The notes below the pieces were generated by a model that was not told where the DNA came from, made no database searches, and saw only the letters and a program-made list of their open reading frames with translations. From contig CAZQXD010000030.1 of the NCBI GenBank assembly GCA_964597315.1, positions 1 to 50,209 of the forward strand: a stretch of DNA of 50,209 bases, written 5' to 3'. Both the position numbers and the translations under genes were made by a program. This DNA comes from CAZQXD01 sp964597315. Its GTDB lineage: Bacteria; Pseudomonadota; Gammaproteobacteria; Competibacterales; Competibacteraceae. Shown in pieces: positions 31,924 to 39,671 of the stretch. Each line of letters opens with the position of its first letter. Position 1 is the first letter of the stretch.

Positions 31924-32868
31924 ATGTCCCCCGACCGCCATCTAGAGATCCTGCTGCGCCGCCTGAAAACCGCCCGCCACGAGGCCACCATCCTGTCGCC
32001 ACACCAGCACCATGCCCTGCTGCGCCTGCTGGCGGAGGCTGAGCAGATGACAGGTGAGCTACGAGAGCAGCACCGCCGGGTAAAGAAGGAGCAACGGGTT
32101 TTGGCGCAACGCCGACGGCGGGCAGACGAGCAACTGCGCCGCTTGCAGATGGAACTACTGCAAATGCCCCGGCTCAGCCTGCTAGGGGAGATCATTTCGG
32201 AACTGGCCCATGAATTGAATCAACCCCTGGCCGCCAGTATCAGCTACGCCCAGACCGGGTTACAGCAACTGCGCAAAGGCCAGGCGCGCCCCGAGGGCTT
32301 GACGGAAATCCTCGAACTGGTGATTGCCCAGGGCAAGCGCGCCGGGCGGATTCTGCAACGGCTGCGGGGCTTCACCCGCACCCAGACGCCCCAGCGACAA
32401 CCCACCAATCTGGCGGACCTGTGCCGGGAGGCGGTGAGGTTGATCGACTGGAATGCCCAGCACCGAGGCGTGCGTATCCACCTGAACGCCCACGTCAAGC
32501 AGCCCTTGGCGTCGGTGGACGAATTGCAAATCAAGCAGGTGCTTCTGAACCTATTACGCAATGCCATTGATGCCATGACCACTACCACCACCGACGCCCG
32601 TGGCCATATCCACCTAGAACTGTCCCAGCACCTCCCGGACAGTATCCAGATCGCTATCGCGGACACGGGTTCCGGCCTCAGCGAAGAGGTGATGGCGCGG
32701 ATGTTCGAACCGTTCTTCACCACCCGTCCCGATGCCCTGGGCATGGGCCTGTGCCTAAGCCGGACCATTGTGGAGGCACACGGTGGCCAACTTTGGGGAG
32801 AACCCAACCCGGAGCGCGGCGCGACGTTTTATCTGCGCTTGCCCCTGGCACAGCCGACGCCAGATTGA
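31924..32868 (+). CDS. Soluble sensor histidine kinase (FixL/NtrB-like core), orphan
   Basis: A 314-residue cytoplasmic protein without membrane segments or a recognisable PAS domain. Residues ~1-90 are a charged helical region, probably coiled coil (LLAEAEQMTGELREQHRR, then ARRRADEQLRRLQMELLQ). The phospho-His is in ELAHELNQPLAASISYAQTG. The ATPase domain has the N box LLNLLRNAIDAM, the G1 box ADTGSGL and FEPFFTTRPDALGMGL. The AHELNQPLA form is typical of FixL/DctB-type kinases. No response regulator is adjacent. It is divergent from zwf and convergent with the EhuB-like gene. A role in sensing linked to the ectoine region is only a positional guess. Confidence 0.9.
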   Translation: MSPDRHLEILLRRLKTARHEATILSPHQHHALLRLLAEAEQMTGELREQHRRVKKEQRVLAQRRRRADEQLRRLQMELLQMPRLSLLGEIISELAHELNQPLAASISYAQTGLQQLRKGQARPEGLTEILELVIAQGKRAGRILQRLRGFTRTQTPQRQPTNLADLCREAVRLIDWNAQHRGVRIHLNAHVKQPLASVDELQIKQVLLNLLRNAIDAMTTTTTDARGHIHLELSQHLPDSIQIAIADTGSGLSEEVMARMFEPFFTTRPDALGMGLCLSRTIVEAHGGQLWGEPNPERGATFYLRLPLAQPTPD

Positions 32869-32953
32869 GCCGCCCAGGCCCTTGGAGCGGCCACGACTCC
32901 CCAAACAGCCCGTTTCGGGGCGTAAACCGGATAAGTGACGACCGCCAAAGCCT

Positions 32954-33814
32954 TCATGGCTCCCGGCACAGCTCCGGCACGCCGCGATCCGGCGCCATCT
33001 CCGGCCCGAAACCGTACTGGGCCACGGTCGCCCAATGCCGGTCGCCGCCGATCAAATCGGCCAGGGCCGTGTCGAAAGCCCGGCGCAAGCCCACGTCCTC
33101 CTTACGGAAGGCAAACGCCCCGTAGCCAGCCCTGGGTTGGCCGTCCACCTCCGGGAAAAACTGTGGTCCAGCCGCCACCGCCGTATCACCTTGAACCAGA
33201 TAGCGGACGGTCAGGGCGGTCATGGCGATGGCGTCGAAGTGACCCGCCTTGAGTTCGGCCAGACCTTCTTGATAGTCCGCAACCAACTTCACCTGATCGA
33301 AAAACACCCCGGCATCGTAGGCATAGCTGTATTCCACGGCCCCGGCCAGCACCGCCAGCCGGGCATCTGGGTCGGCGGCGATAGAGGCGAAATCGATCAA
33401 CCCCCGGGGATTGCCGGCCCGGACCAGCAGAGCCTCGCCGACTTTATAGGTGGGTCGGCTGAAAGCCACCTGCTGGCAGCGATCCGGGGTGATGAACATA
33501 CCGGCGGCGATCACATCGAAGCGACCGGCTTGCAGTTCTTCGATAAGTTTTCCAAACTCGGTTACCACCCCTTCCAGACGAATGTCCTGGTCGATGCTCT
33601 CCAGAACCAAGCGGGCAATTTCCGGGGCCTCGCCGGTGATCCGTCCGTCGGCGCCCCGGTAGCCGTAAGGAGCTTCGTCGGCCACTCCCACCCGTAGCAC
33701 CCCTTCCCGCTTGATGCGCTCCAGAGTGGTTTCTTCCGCCACCGCTCCCAGGGCAAAGCCCATGAGCAGCGCGCCTGCCAGCAGGCGCGCCGCGCTGCGT
33801 GTCTTGATGCTCAT
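32954..33814 (-). CDS. ehuB: EhuB-like ectoine ABC-type substrate-binding protein, orphan
   Basis: A 286-residue periplasmic protein, signal peptide ~1-25 (ending ALGAVAE), of the SBP_bac_3 family. ERIKREGVLRVGVADEAPYGY, DVIAAGMFITPDRCQQVAFS and FRKEDVGLRRAFD follow the EhuB pattern of the rhizobial ectoine/hydroxyectoine ABC system, including the GMF-x4-RC segment. The ATG at 33814 has AGGT 7 nt upstream and opens the signal peptide. No EhuC/EhuD permease or EhuA ATPase is in the window. Instead it is the last gene of the TRAP ectoine operon, 8 bp after the stress-protein gene. It may deliver ectoine to a distant permease, or act as a sensor or scavenger. Confidence 0.82.
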   Translation of the reverse strand: MSIKTRSAARLLAGALLMGFALGAVAEETTLERIKREGVLRVGVADEAPYGYRGADGRITGEAPEIARLVLESIDQDIRLEGVVTEFGKLIEELQAGRFDVIAAGMFITPDRCQQVAFSRPTYKVGEALLVRAGNPRGLIDFASIAADPDARLAVLAGAVEYSYAYDAGVFFDQVKLVADYQEGLAELKAGHFDAIAMTALTVRYLVQGDTAVAAGPQFFPEVDGQPRAGYGAFAFRKEDVGLRRAFDTALADLIGGDRHWATVAQYGFGPEMAPDRGVPELCREP

Positions 33815-33822
33815 GGATAGAC

Positions 33823-34266
33823 CTATTTGACTGTGATACAGGTGCATGCCGCCAGGCTGCTGACTTTATGGGACACGCTGCCCAGCAGAAACCCGCCGAT
33901 ATCCCCCAGGCCCCGGCTGCCCATGACGATGGCGTCCGCTCCGTGCTGCTTGGCGAAGTCCACGATGGCCCGGGCCGGGTGACCTTTGGCGATAAAAGTC
34001 TGCACATCGGTCGCGCCCCGCTCCCGGGCCTGGGCGGCTGCCTCGGCCACGGTCTGGTTGGCGAACTCCCGAATATTGGGGTTGGAGATACCCAACTCCC
34101 TAGCGGACTTGATCAAGGTGCTGGTGGATTCCATGGGGGCAATGGGCTTATAAACGGTCAGCAGCAGTAGCCGCGATGCGTATTTCTGGGCCAGATCGGC
34201 GGCGATATCCACGGCCTTCTGAGCATGGATGGAGCCGTCGCTGGGCACAAGTATGGTTCTGAACAT
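33823..34266 (-). CDS. teaD: Universal stress protein, TeaD type
   Basis: A 147-residue cytoplasmic UspA-fold protein. The ATP-binding motif G-x2-G-x9-G-S is intact in GSRGLGDIGGFLLGSVSHKV, and the N-terminus ILVPSDGSIHAQKAVDIA is standard. In Halomonas elongata a protein of this kind (TeaD) is encoded with the ectoine TRAP transporter TeaABC, binds ATP and lowers transport activity. The same gene order here, 18 bp after the large permease gene, supports that assignment. Confidence 0.9.
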   Translation of the reverse strand: MFRTILVPSDGSIHAQKAVDIAADLAQKYASRLLLLTVYKPIAPMESTSTLIKSARELGISNPNIREFANQTVAEAAAQARERGATDVQTFIAKGHPARAIVDFAKQHGADAIVMGSRGLGDIGGFLLGSVSHKVSSLAACTCITVK

Positions 34267-34284
34267 AATTCTTACCCCGGATGC

Positions 34285-35571
34285 TCAATAGCCGAAAGCC
34301 AGGTCTCGCGGGAACAGGGCGATCTGCGGGAAGAAAATTAACGCCACCGAAGCCAGCAACAGCATGACCACAAACGGGGGCGTGCCCCTGATAACTTCCA
34401 GATAGGGTCGCTTAAAGACCGCGATAGCGGTAAAGATGTCGCAACCGAAAGGCGGTGTAGCCGAACCAATGGCCGCTTGCAGGGTCACGATAGTGCCCAC
34501 CAGAATGGGATCAATACCCGCCGACTTGACCACCGGGGCGAATAGGGGCACCAGGATCAGGATCACCACGATGGGGTCCACGAACATGCAGCCGATAAAA
34601 AAGGCGATGGAGATGGTGAACAGGATTTGGATATGCCCGGCCTCGGCCAGCCCCAGCCCGCCTACCAGGGCCTGGGGGATTTTGGCAAAAGAAATCGTCC
34701 AGGAAAAGGCCGCCCCCGCCGCCACCAGGATAAACACCACGGCGGTAATCAGCCCCGTGGACAGAGCGATGTCGGGAATGTCCCGGATATGCACGGAGCG
34801 GTAGATGACCACTTCCAGAATCAGGGCGTAAAGCACCGAGATGGCCGCCGCCTCGGTGGGGCTGAAAAAGCCCGTGTAGATGCCGCCGATGATAATTACC
34901 GGAAAGCCCATGGGCAGCAAAGCCCGGCGCACCGCCAGCCCGCGCTCGGCCCAGTTGGCCCGGGGCGTGGTGGGGATATTGTGGCGTCTGGCAAAAAACC
35001 AGCAATAGGCCGAGAACATCAGCAGGATCAAAATACCGGGGCCGATGCCGGCGATAAACAACTCGCCGATGGAACTACCCGATACCACACCGTAGATGAT
35101 CATGCCGATGGAAGGGGGAATCAGCAAGGCGATATCGCTGGCATTGATAGTCAGGGCGATGACGAAATCGTCCTTATAACCGGCCTTTAGCATCTTCGGG
35201 CGCAGGGGGCTGCCGATGGCCACCACCGTGGCCTGGGTGGAGCCGGACACCGCCCCAAACAGGGTGCAGCCGGCCGCCGCCGATATGGCCAGGCCGCCCC
35301 GCACGTGGCCTACAAAGCGCATCACCAGATCCAACAGCCGATCAGCGGCATGGCCCTTGGTGACGATGTCGGCGGCGAAGATGAACATGGGCACGGCGAT
35401 CAGGGCCGAGGGTTTCACCCCGCCGATCATCTGCTGGATGATGAACTCCGGGTTCATTCCGAAGTACACAAAAAACCCCAGCAGGGAGGCCCCGATCAGG
35501 GGAATCATCATGGGAAAGCCCAGCAGCAGCAGGGCGATCATCAGCAAAATCATGGCCGCGGTCATGCTCAT
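34285..35571 (-). CDS. teaC: TRAP transporter large permease, ectoine (TeaC/UehC)
   Basis: A 428-residue DctM-family inner-membrane protein with about 12 hydrophobic helices. Signature stretches include FGAVSGSTQATVVAIG near residue 105, IPPSIGMIIYGVVSG and the C-terminal TPPFGCDIFTAIAVFKRPYL. It forms the sodium-coupled translocation pore with the small subunit. The ectoine assignment rests on the TeaA-like binding protein in the same operon, not on this sequence alone. Stop and start codons leave 36 bp to teaB and 18 bp to the stress-protein gene. Confidence 0.92.
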   Translation of the reverse strand: MSMTAAMILLMIALLLLGFPMMIPLIGASLLGFFVYFGMNPEFIIQQMIGGVKPSALIAVPMFIFAADIVTKGHAADRLLDLVMRFVGHVRGGLAISAAAGCTLFGAVSGSTQATVVAIGSPLRPKMLKAGYKDDFVIALTINASDIALLIPPSIGMIIYGVVSGSSIGELFIAGIGPGILILLMFSAYCWFFARRHNIPTTPRANWAERGLAVRRALLPMGFPVIIIGGIYTGFFSPTEAAAISVLYALILEVVIYRSVHIRDIPDIALSTGLITAVVFILVAAGAAFSWTISFAKIPQALVGGLGLAEAGHIQILFTISIAFFIGCMFVDPIVVILILVPLFAPVVKSAGIDPILVGTIVTLQAAIGSATPPFGCDIFTAIAVFKRPYLEVIRGTPPFVVMLLLASVALIFFPQIALFPRDLAFGY

Positions 35572-35607
35572 GGGCGGGTACCTTTGGAGCCGGGTGGGAA
35601 GGAGGGG

Positions 35608-36222
35608 TTACAGAGGACCGGTGCGTTCAGTCTGGGTGGTCTGCTCGACATCCTCGTAGGTGTCCATATGCTCGTAGGACATATATACCTCTGGTTCGCG
35701 CAGATTGCGCACCACCGCCAGGCAGTATTGGATGCCGGTGATCAAAAAACCGATGGGCACCCAGATATAGGTCAGATACAAAGGCACTTGTAGCGCCGGG
35801 GTAACCTTGCCCAGTTTCGCCACCCGGGCCACATACCCATAGGAATACCAGGCCAGCACGAACAATACGGCGGCGGTAATCACACAGATCAAAATCATCA
35901 GCACTTTACGGCCTCGGTCTCCTAACTGGTCGTAAATGGCGGACATGCGGATATGTCGGCCCTTGCGGGAGGCATAACCCATGCCCACGAAGGTAATCAG
36001 CACGATCAGAAATTGATTCAACTCCTCGGAGAAATACAGACTTTGCTGAAAAAAAGTCCGACCGATGACATTGACCACCGAGTTCAGCGCCATCAAGATC
36101 ACGCCATAGGCCAATATTAGCGCCTCAAATTTGGCGATTCCCTTATCCAGGGTACTCAAGGCTGTTATAAATAAGGGGCTGCTGTGTGCATGGTTTGTTA
36201 TAGAAGACTTATTCATACGCAT
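35608..36222 (-). CDS. teaB: TRAP transporter small permease, ectoine (TeaB/UehB)
   Basis: A 204-residue DctQ-family membrane protein with four predicted helices (starting ~37, 65, 105 and 145) and the usual middle ELNQFLIVLITFVGMGYA with RKGRHIRM following. The N-terminal ~30 residues and C-terminal acidic tail (MDTYEDVEQTTQTERT) extend beyond the core domain. It partners the DctM protein encoded next. Two starts (36222 and 36216) are both plausible. A 119-bp gap separates it from doeX upstream, so internal initiation of transcription is possible. Confidence 0.9.
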   Translation of the reverse strand: MRMNKSSITNHAHSSPLFITALSTLDKGIAKFEALILAYGVILMALNSVVNVIGRTFFQQSLYFSEELNQFLIVLITFVGMGYASRKGRHIRMSAIYDQLGDRGRKVLMILICVITAAVLFVLAWYSYGYVARVAKLGKVTPALQVPLYLTYIWVPIGFLITGIQYCLAVVRNLREPEVYMSYEHMDTYEDVEQTTQTERTGPL

Positions 36223-36341
36223 TGCCTATGGAGACACGGAGATAAATGCATATCTGAACCGACGTTCGAATACCGGCGGTTTTTTCGGCGAATGAAAGAT
36301 CATTGTTCCATCTAGATCATGATCATTCGAAACGCTTCAGC

Positions 36342-36845
36342 TCAAGAAATCGAGTTTTCCGTCTTCCACTTTTCCCCCGTTAATACCTGAATGGGATAGA
36401 CGTGTGATTGCTTTACTCGCTTGGTCACTACGTAGGTGTAATATTTTTCGATACCAATATCAGCTTCCAACAATTCATCGATCAGATGCTGATAATGAAC
36501 GATATCCACGGTGACAATTTTCAACAGATAATCGAAGCCGCCGCCGGTGGCATAACACTCCATGACTTCTGGAACGGTCTGGATCACCGTTTCGAAGCGC
36601 TCGAAATCCTTGGCGTGGTGGCTTTTGAGGGTTACTTCCACCAACACGGTGGAGATATGCACCAGCCGCTCGATATCGATCTCCGCATGGTAGCCACGGA
36701 TCAGGCCGACCTGCTCCAGACGCCGCAACCGCTCCCAGCAGGGGCTGGGAGACAGATGGATAGCCTCGGCCAGTTTGAGTTTGGTCATGCGTCCGTCACG
36801 CTGCAATAAGGTTAGGATTTTGACGTCGAAAGCGTCTAGCTTCAT
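36342..36845 (-). CDS. doeX: Lrp/AsnC-family regulator of ectoine catabolism (DoeX)
   Basis: A 167-residue DNA-binding protein. Residues ~1-60 are the winged helix (DVKILTLLQRDGRMTKLKLAEAIHLSPSPC, then WERLRRLEQVGLIRGY). Residues ~65-145 form the RAM ligand-binding domain (VLVEVTLKSHHAKDFERFE, ATGGGFDYLL). The C-terminal ~20 residues extend past the usual ~150. DoeX-type AsnC regulators accompany ectoine-degradation genes in Halomonas and relatives, and position between doeB and teaB supports the name. Ligand is likely a pathway intermediate such as diaminobutyrate or its acetyl form (established for related regulators, inferred here). Confidence 0.9.
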   Translation of the reverse strand: MKLDAFDVKILTLLQRDGRMTKLKLAEAIHLSPSPCWERLRRLEQVGLIRGYHAEIDIERLVHISTVLVEVTLKSHHAKDFERFETVIQTVPEVMECYATGGGFDYLLKIVTVDIVHYQHLIDELLEADIGIEKYYTYVVTKRVKQSHVYPIQVLTGEKWKTENSIS

Positions 36846-36960
36846 CGCCTGGCTTGCCTGGAAAGGTGTGGGACCGAATGACGAGGGTGCCGCCGCCGGT
36901 CTGGATCATGCGTACTGCCTCGCCCCATTTCATGTTTCAGAATAGGGCGCTTTCCAGGGT

Positions 36961-38013
36961 TCATCCACCTTCTAGATCGACGGCGATCACCGCCACCGTG
37001 TCGCCCCGGCGCACCCAACCACGGCCAGCCCGGGTGATCAGCACCCCGGGGCGGCGGGCGACGATATCAAAGGGCGGGCGTTCGGGCTGGTCCGGGAAAT
37101 GCACCCGGGCAAGGGCCATGCCGGGCAGGACCGGTTCTCCCACGTCCACCAAAGGTTCATACAGACCTTCAGCCAGGGCCATGATGTAGCCGCCCTCCTC
37201 GGGAACCTCCATGACCCGGGTGGGAGGGCGGTTCAGATCCTCTAGGTCTTGAGGCTCTCCCTCCAGCACCCCGAAATGCTTAAGCAAATTGCGCACCCCG
37301 GCATCGGCCAGTTGGACGGTTCCGGGAGTAACGAAGCCGCCGCCCCCCAGTTCCGTGGAGATAAACACCTTGCCCATCTGCTCCACGGCGGTGTCCAGCA
37401 TGCCTACATTGTCCAGCTCCCGCAGCACCAGACTGATGGGGGCGCCGAAGGCTTTGACCGCGTCCAGGGTCACGTCCATCAAGTGATGGTCGTCCAGATG
37501 GTGCATCACCGCACAGGGGACGAAAATCATGGAGCTGCCCCCGGAATGAATGTCCACCACCACGTCGGCCAGGGGCAGCAGCACATGGTAGACGTAGTGG
37601 GCGATCATCAGGGTGATGGTGCCGTCCCCCTGGCCCGGGAACACCCGGTTCATATTGCGCCCGTCGATGGGCGACAGCCGGGTGCCGGACAGCAGCGCCG
37701 GGTAATTAAGCGCCGGAACGACGATGACCCGCCCCGATACCTGTTCGGGACCCAGCTCCCGGGCCAGCTTGGTCAGGGCCAGCGGTCCTTCGTATTCGTC
37801 GCCGTGGCTGCCGCCCGTTAGCAGGACCGTCGGGCCAGGTCCGTTCTTGACCACGGTGATGGGCATTAGCAGACTGCCCCACCCGGACTGGTTGGTGGAA
37901 TGGGGTATCTTCAGAAACGAGACCTGCTTGCCATCCATCCCAAAATCCATATCGGTACTGATTTTGGGAATCTCGGTGATATCGGGGCTGCCGAGGGAAG
38001 CGCCGCCTGCCAT
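36961..38013 (-). CDS. doeB: N-alpha-acetyl-L-2,4-diaminobutyrate deacetylase
   Basis: A 350-residue zinc-dependent deacylase of the succinylglutamate desuccinylase/aspartoacylase (M14-like) family. Zinc ligands are visible in GGSHGDEYEGP (His, Glu) and VVDIHSGGSS (His). NYPALLSGTRLSPIDGRNMNRVFPG supplies substrate Arg residues. DoeB removes the acetyl group from N-alpha-acetyl-diaminobutyrate, the product of ectoine ring opening, giving diaminobutyrate and acetate. ATG 38013 and GTG 38019 are alternative starts, and AAGGGG lies just upstream. It sits between teaA and doeX. The doeA gene is on the opposite strand in the other arm. A four-copy 8-bp repeat precedes it. Confidence 0.93.
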   Translation of the reverse strand: MAGGASLGSPDITEIPKISTDMDFGMDGKQVSFLKIPHSTNQSGWGSLLMPITVVKNGPGPTVLLTGGSHGDEYEGPLALTKLARELGPEQVSGRVIVVPALNYPALLSGTRLSPIDGRNMNRVFPGQGDGTITLMIAHYVYHVLLPLADVVVDIHSGGSSMIFVPCAVMHHLDDHHLMDVTLDAVKAFGAPISLVLRELDNVGMLDTAVEQMGKVFISTELGGGGFVTPGTVQLADAGVRNLLKHFGVLEGEPQDLEDLNRPPTRVMEVPEEGGYIMALAEGLYEPLVDVGEPVLPGMALARVHFPDQPERPPFDIVARRPGVLITRAGRGWVRRGDTVAVIAVDLEGG

Positions 38014-38040
38014 GATCACGTTACCCCTTGATAGGATTAG

Positions 38041-38072
38041 GACCGGGAGACCGGGAGACCGGGAGACCGGGA
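38041..38072. repeat. Tandem repeat (GACCGGGA) x4 between teaA and doeB
   Basis: Four perfect head-to-tail copies of an 8-bp unit fill most of the 62-bp spacer between the teaA stop (38076) and the doeB start (38013). The array begins 3 bp after the teaA stop and ends 27 bp before the doeB start codon. Slippage would change the spacer in steps of 8 bp. Confidence 0.95.
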
Positions 38073-38075
38073 ATA

Positions 38076-39116
38076 TCAGTTGCCGCCGACGGCCTTTTCA
38101 GCCTGCTCGAACTCCTTGACCAAGGACTCCAGAACCTGCTTGCCGCTGTCGCCGGTCATTTCCACGTATTTGTCCCGAAGCTGCATGGCCCGCTCCCGGA
38201 ACGCCTCCCGTTCCTCGTCGGTGAGGCGGACCATTTTGATGTCGGGCTTGGCCGCCTTGATCTTCTCCAGCCGCTCCTTGTTGTACTGCTCCTGGACCTG
38301 GAAGATATGCTCGGCCGCCTCGACAATCACGTCGTCCAGCATCGCCCGATGCTCGTCGGACAGACCCTGGTACCAGTCCAGGCTACCCACCACGGTGGTG
38401 GTGAACTGCTGCTGGCCGGCCCAAATCATATAGTCGGAGACTTCGTAGAATTTCATCTCCTCGATGGCGAAGATGGGGTTGACCTGGCCATCGATCATCT
38501 TGAGCTGCAAGCCGCCGTAAACCTCGGAATAGGGCAACGGAGTGGGGTTGGCCCCGAACGCCTGATAGGCGGCGGTGAGCATGGGCGAGACCATGACCCG
38601 CATCTTGAAGTTTTGGAAATCCTCGGGTTTGCGGATTTCCTTATTGGTGGTCCAGACCATTTCCCCCTCGGGGTACATGGTCAGCAATTTGAGGTTTTTA
38701 TCTTCTAGATCCTCGGCGATAGGACCGTAGACGGTTTCACTCCCGGTGAGTACTTTTTTGTTGACTTCGTTGTTCTGGGACAGCAGATAAGGAATGGAGA
38801 ACACCTGGATCTCCGGGACCAGGGTGCCCAGATGCCCCGGAGACGCATTGGCCAATTGCAGTATGCCGCTGGAGACCAGTTCGGTCAGTTCTGCGGATGT
38901 GCCCAGGGTGCCATAGGGATAGACACTGACGGTCACTTCACCGTTGGTTTTCTGCTCCACCAGTTCCTTGAACTTCTGGGCATAGGCGTCTTGGACGCTG
39001 CCGTCGATTTCCTCCAGGGCGAATTTCCACTCCTCGGCCTGGACCGCCGACAACGGCGCCCCCAACCCAATGGCTGCGGCGAATGCAATGCTCACTGAAT
39101 GCACATTAAAATTCAT
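38076..39116 (-). CDS. teaA: TRAP transporter ectoine-binding protein (TeaA/UehA)
   Basis: A 346-residue periplasmic DctP-family protein with a signal peptide (~1-27, ending LSAVQA). The mature N-terminus EEWKFALEEIDGSVQDAYAQ and the segments LLTMYPEGEMVWTTN, AFGANPTPLPYSEVYGGLQ and MIDGQVNPIFAIE match TeaA of Halomonas elongata closely, where these regions line the ectoine pocket. It captures ectoine or hydroxyectoine for TeaBC. It is the first gene of the minus-strand arm. Unusually, doeB and doeX separate it from its permease genes. Transcription probably starts in the 555-bp divergent spacer. Confidence 0.94.
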   Translation of the reverse strand: MNFNVHSVSIAFAAAIGLGAPLSAVQAEEWKFALEEIDGSVQDAYAQKFKELVEQKTNGEVTVSVYPYGTLGTSAELTELVSSGILQLANASPGHLGTLVPEIQVFSIPYLLSQNNEVNKKVLTGSETVYGPIAEDLEDKNLKLLTMYPEGEMVWTTNKEIRKPEDFQNFKMRVMVSPMLTAAYQAFGANPTPLPYSEVYGGLQLKMIDGQVNPIFAIEEMKFYEVSDYMIWAGQQQFTTTVVGSLDWYQGLSDEHRAMLDDVIVEAAEHIFQVQEQYNKERLEKIKAAKPDIKMVRLTDEEREAFRERAMQLRDKYVEMTGDSGKQVLESLVKEFEQAEKAVGGN

Positions 39117-39671
39117 GGAAAGCCCTCTCTATGGATTTGCCGCCCCTGTCGTGGAGACAGTGCGATGGCGGCCTGGATATTAGACGTTATGATTAAGGCA
39201 ATACTAAAAACAGACTAAGCGAGCTTCTCATTTCGGTCAAGGCGCTGGTAGCTTCTGGATAGGCTCATTCAGAATAACAAAAGAAGTCTCCGCTATGCCT
39301 TCCATTCTCGGCAAATTTTTCTCCCACGCCCCGCGCTTACGGTAAATAAAACTACCCGTTACTTGCTACTCTATTGACCATGCATAAACACCCGTAAATG
39401 TTGGAGAACCCCAATATGAGCCTCAATCGCCAACACAGAAGAATTGTCTGAATTCGGCTATTCATTCAGAATATTTTTCCATTGCAGGATGTGACTTTCC
39501 AGGCAGAACGGCCTGGCCGTTGCTAGTCTTTTTTAGTCGGTTCTCCATCACTGACGCACACCATCAGCGCAATACCTGATTTGGAACACAACGGATTACC
39601 CTAACTGGCCAGGGCGCGCATTTTCTACAAGGCGACGACGGGTATTTCCCAATAGTTATGAGGTTACAATC
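39117..39671. other. Divergent regulatory spacer between the two ectoine arms
   Basis: This 555-bp region holds no convincing gene and is distinctly richer in A/T than the flanking genes. It must carry promoters for teaA (minus) and ald (plus). A 12-bp direct repeat, TCATTCAGAATA, occurs at 39265-39276 and 39462-39473. Its core TTCAGAATA recurs at 36936-36944 upstream of doeX. An 11-codon mini-ORF (39416-39451) is preceded by GGAG but has no recognisable leader features. No promoter could be assigned with confidence. The best -35 candidates are TTGACC at 39374-39379 (+) and TTGACC on the minus strand near 39245. Confidence 0.6.

Noticed and set aside
36315..36324. GATCATGATC palindrome upstream of teaB
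   Set aside because: A 10-bp palindrome can occur by chance, and no promoter elements or second copy support it as an operator.
39416..39451. 11-codon mini-ORF in the teaA/ald spacer as a leader peptide
   Set aside because: It has GGAG upstream but no attenuator hairpins and no codons that fit a control of ectoine metabolism. It lies over 200 bp from ald.
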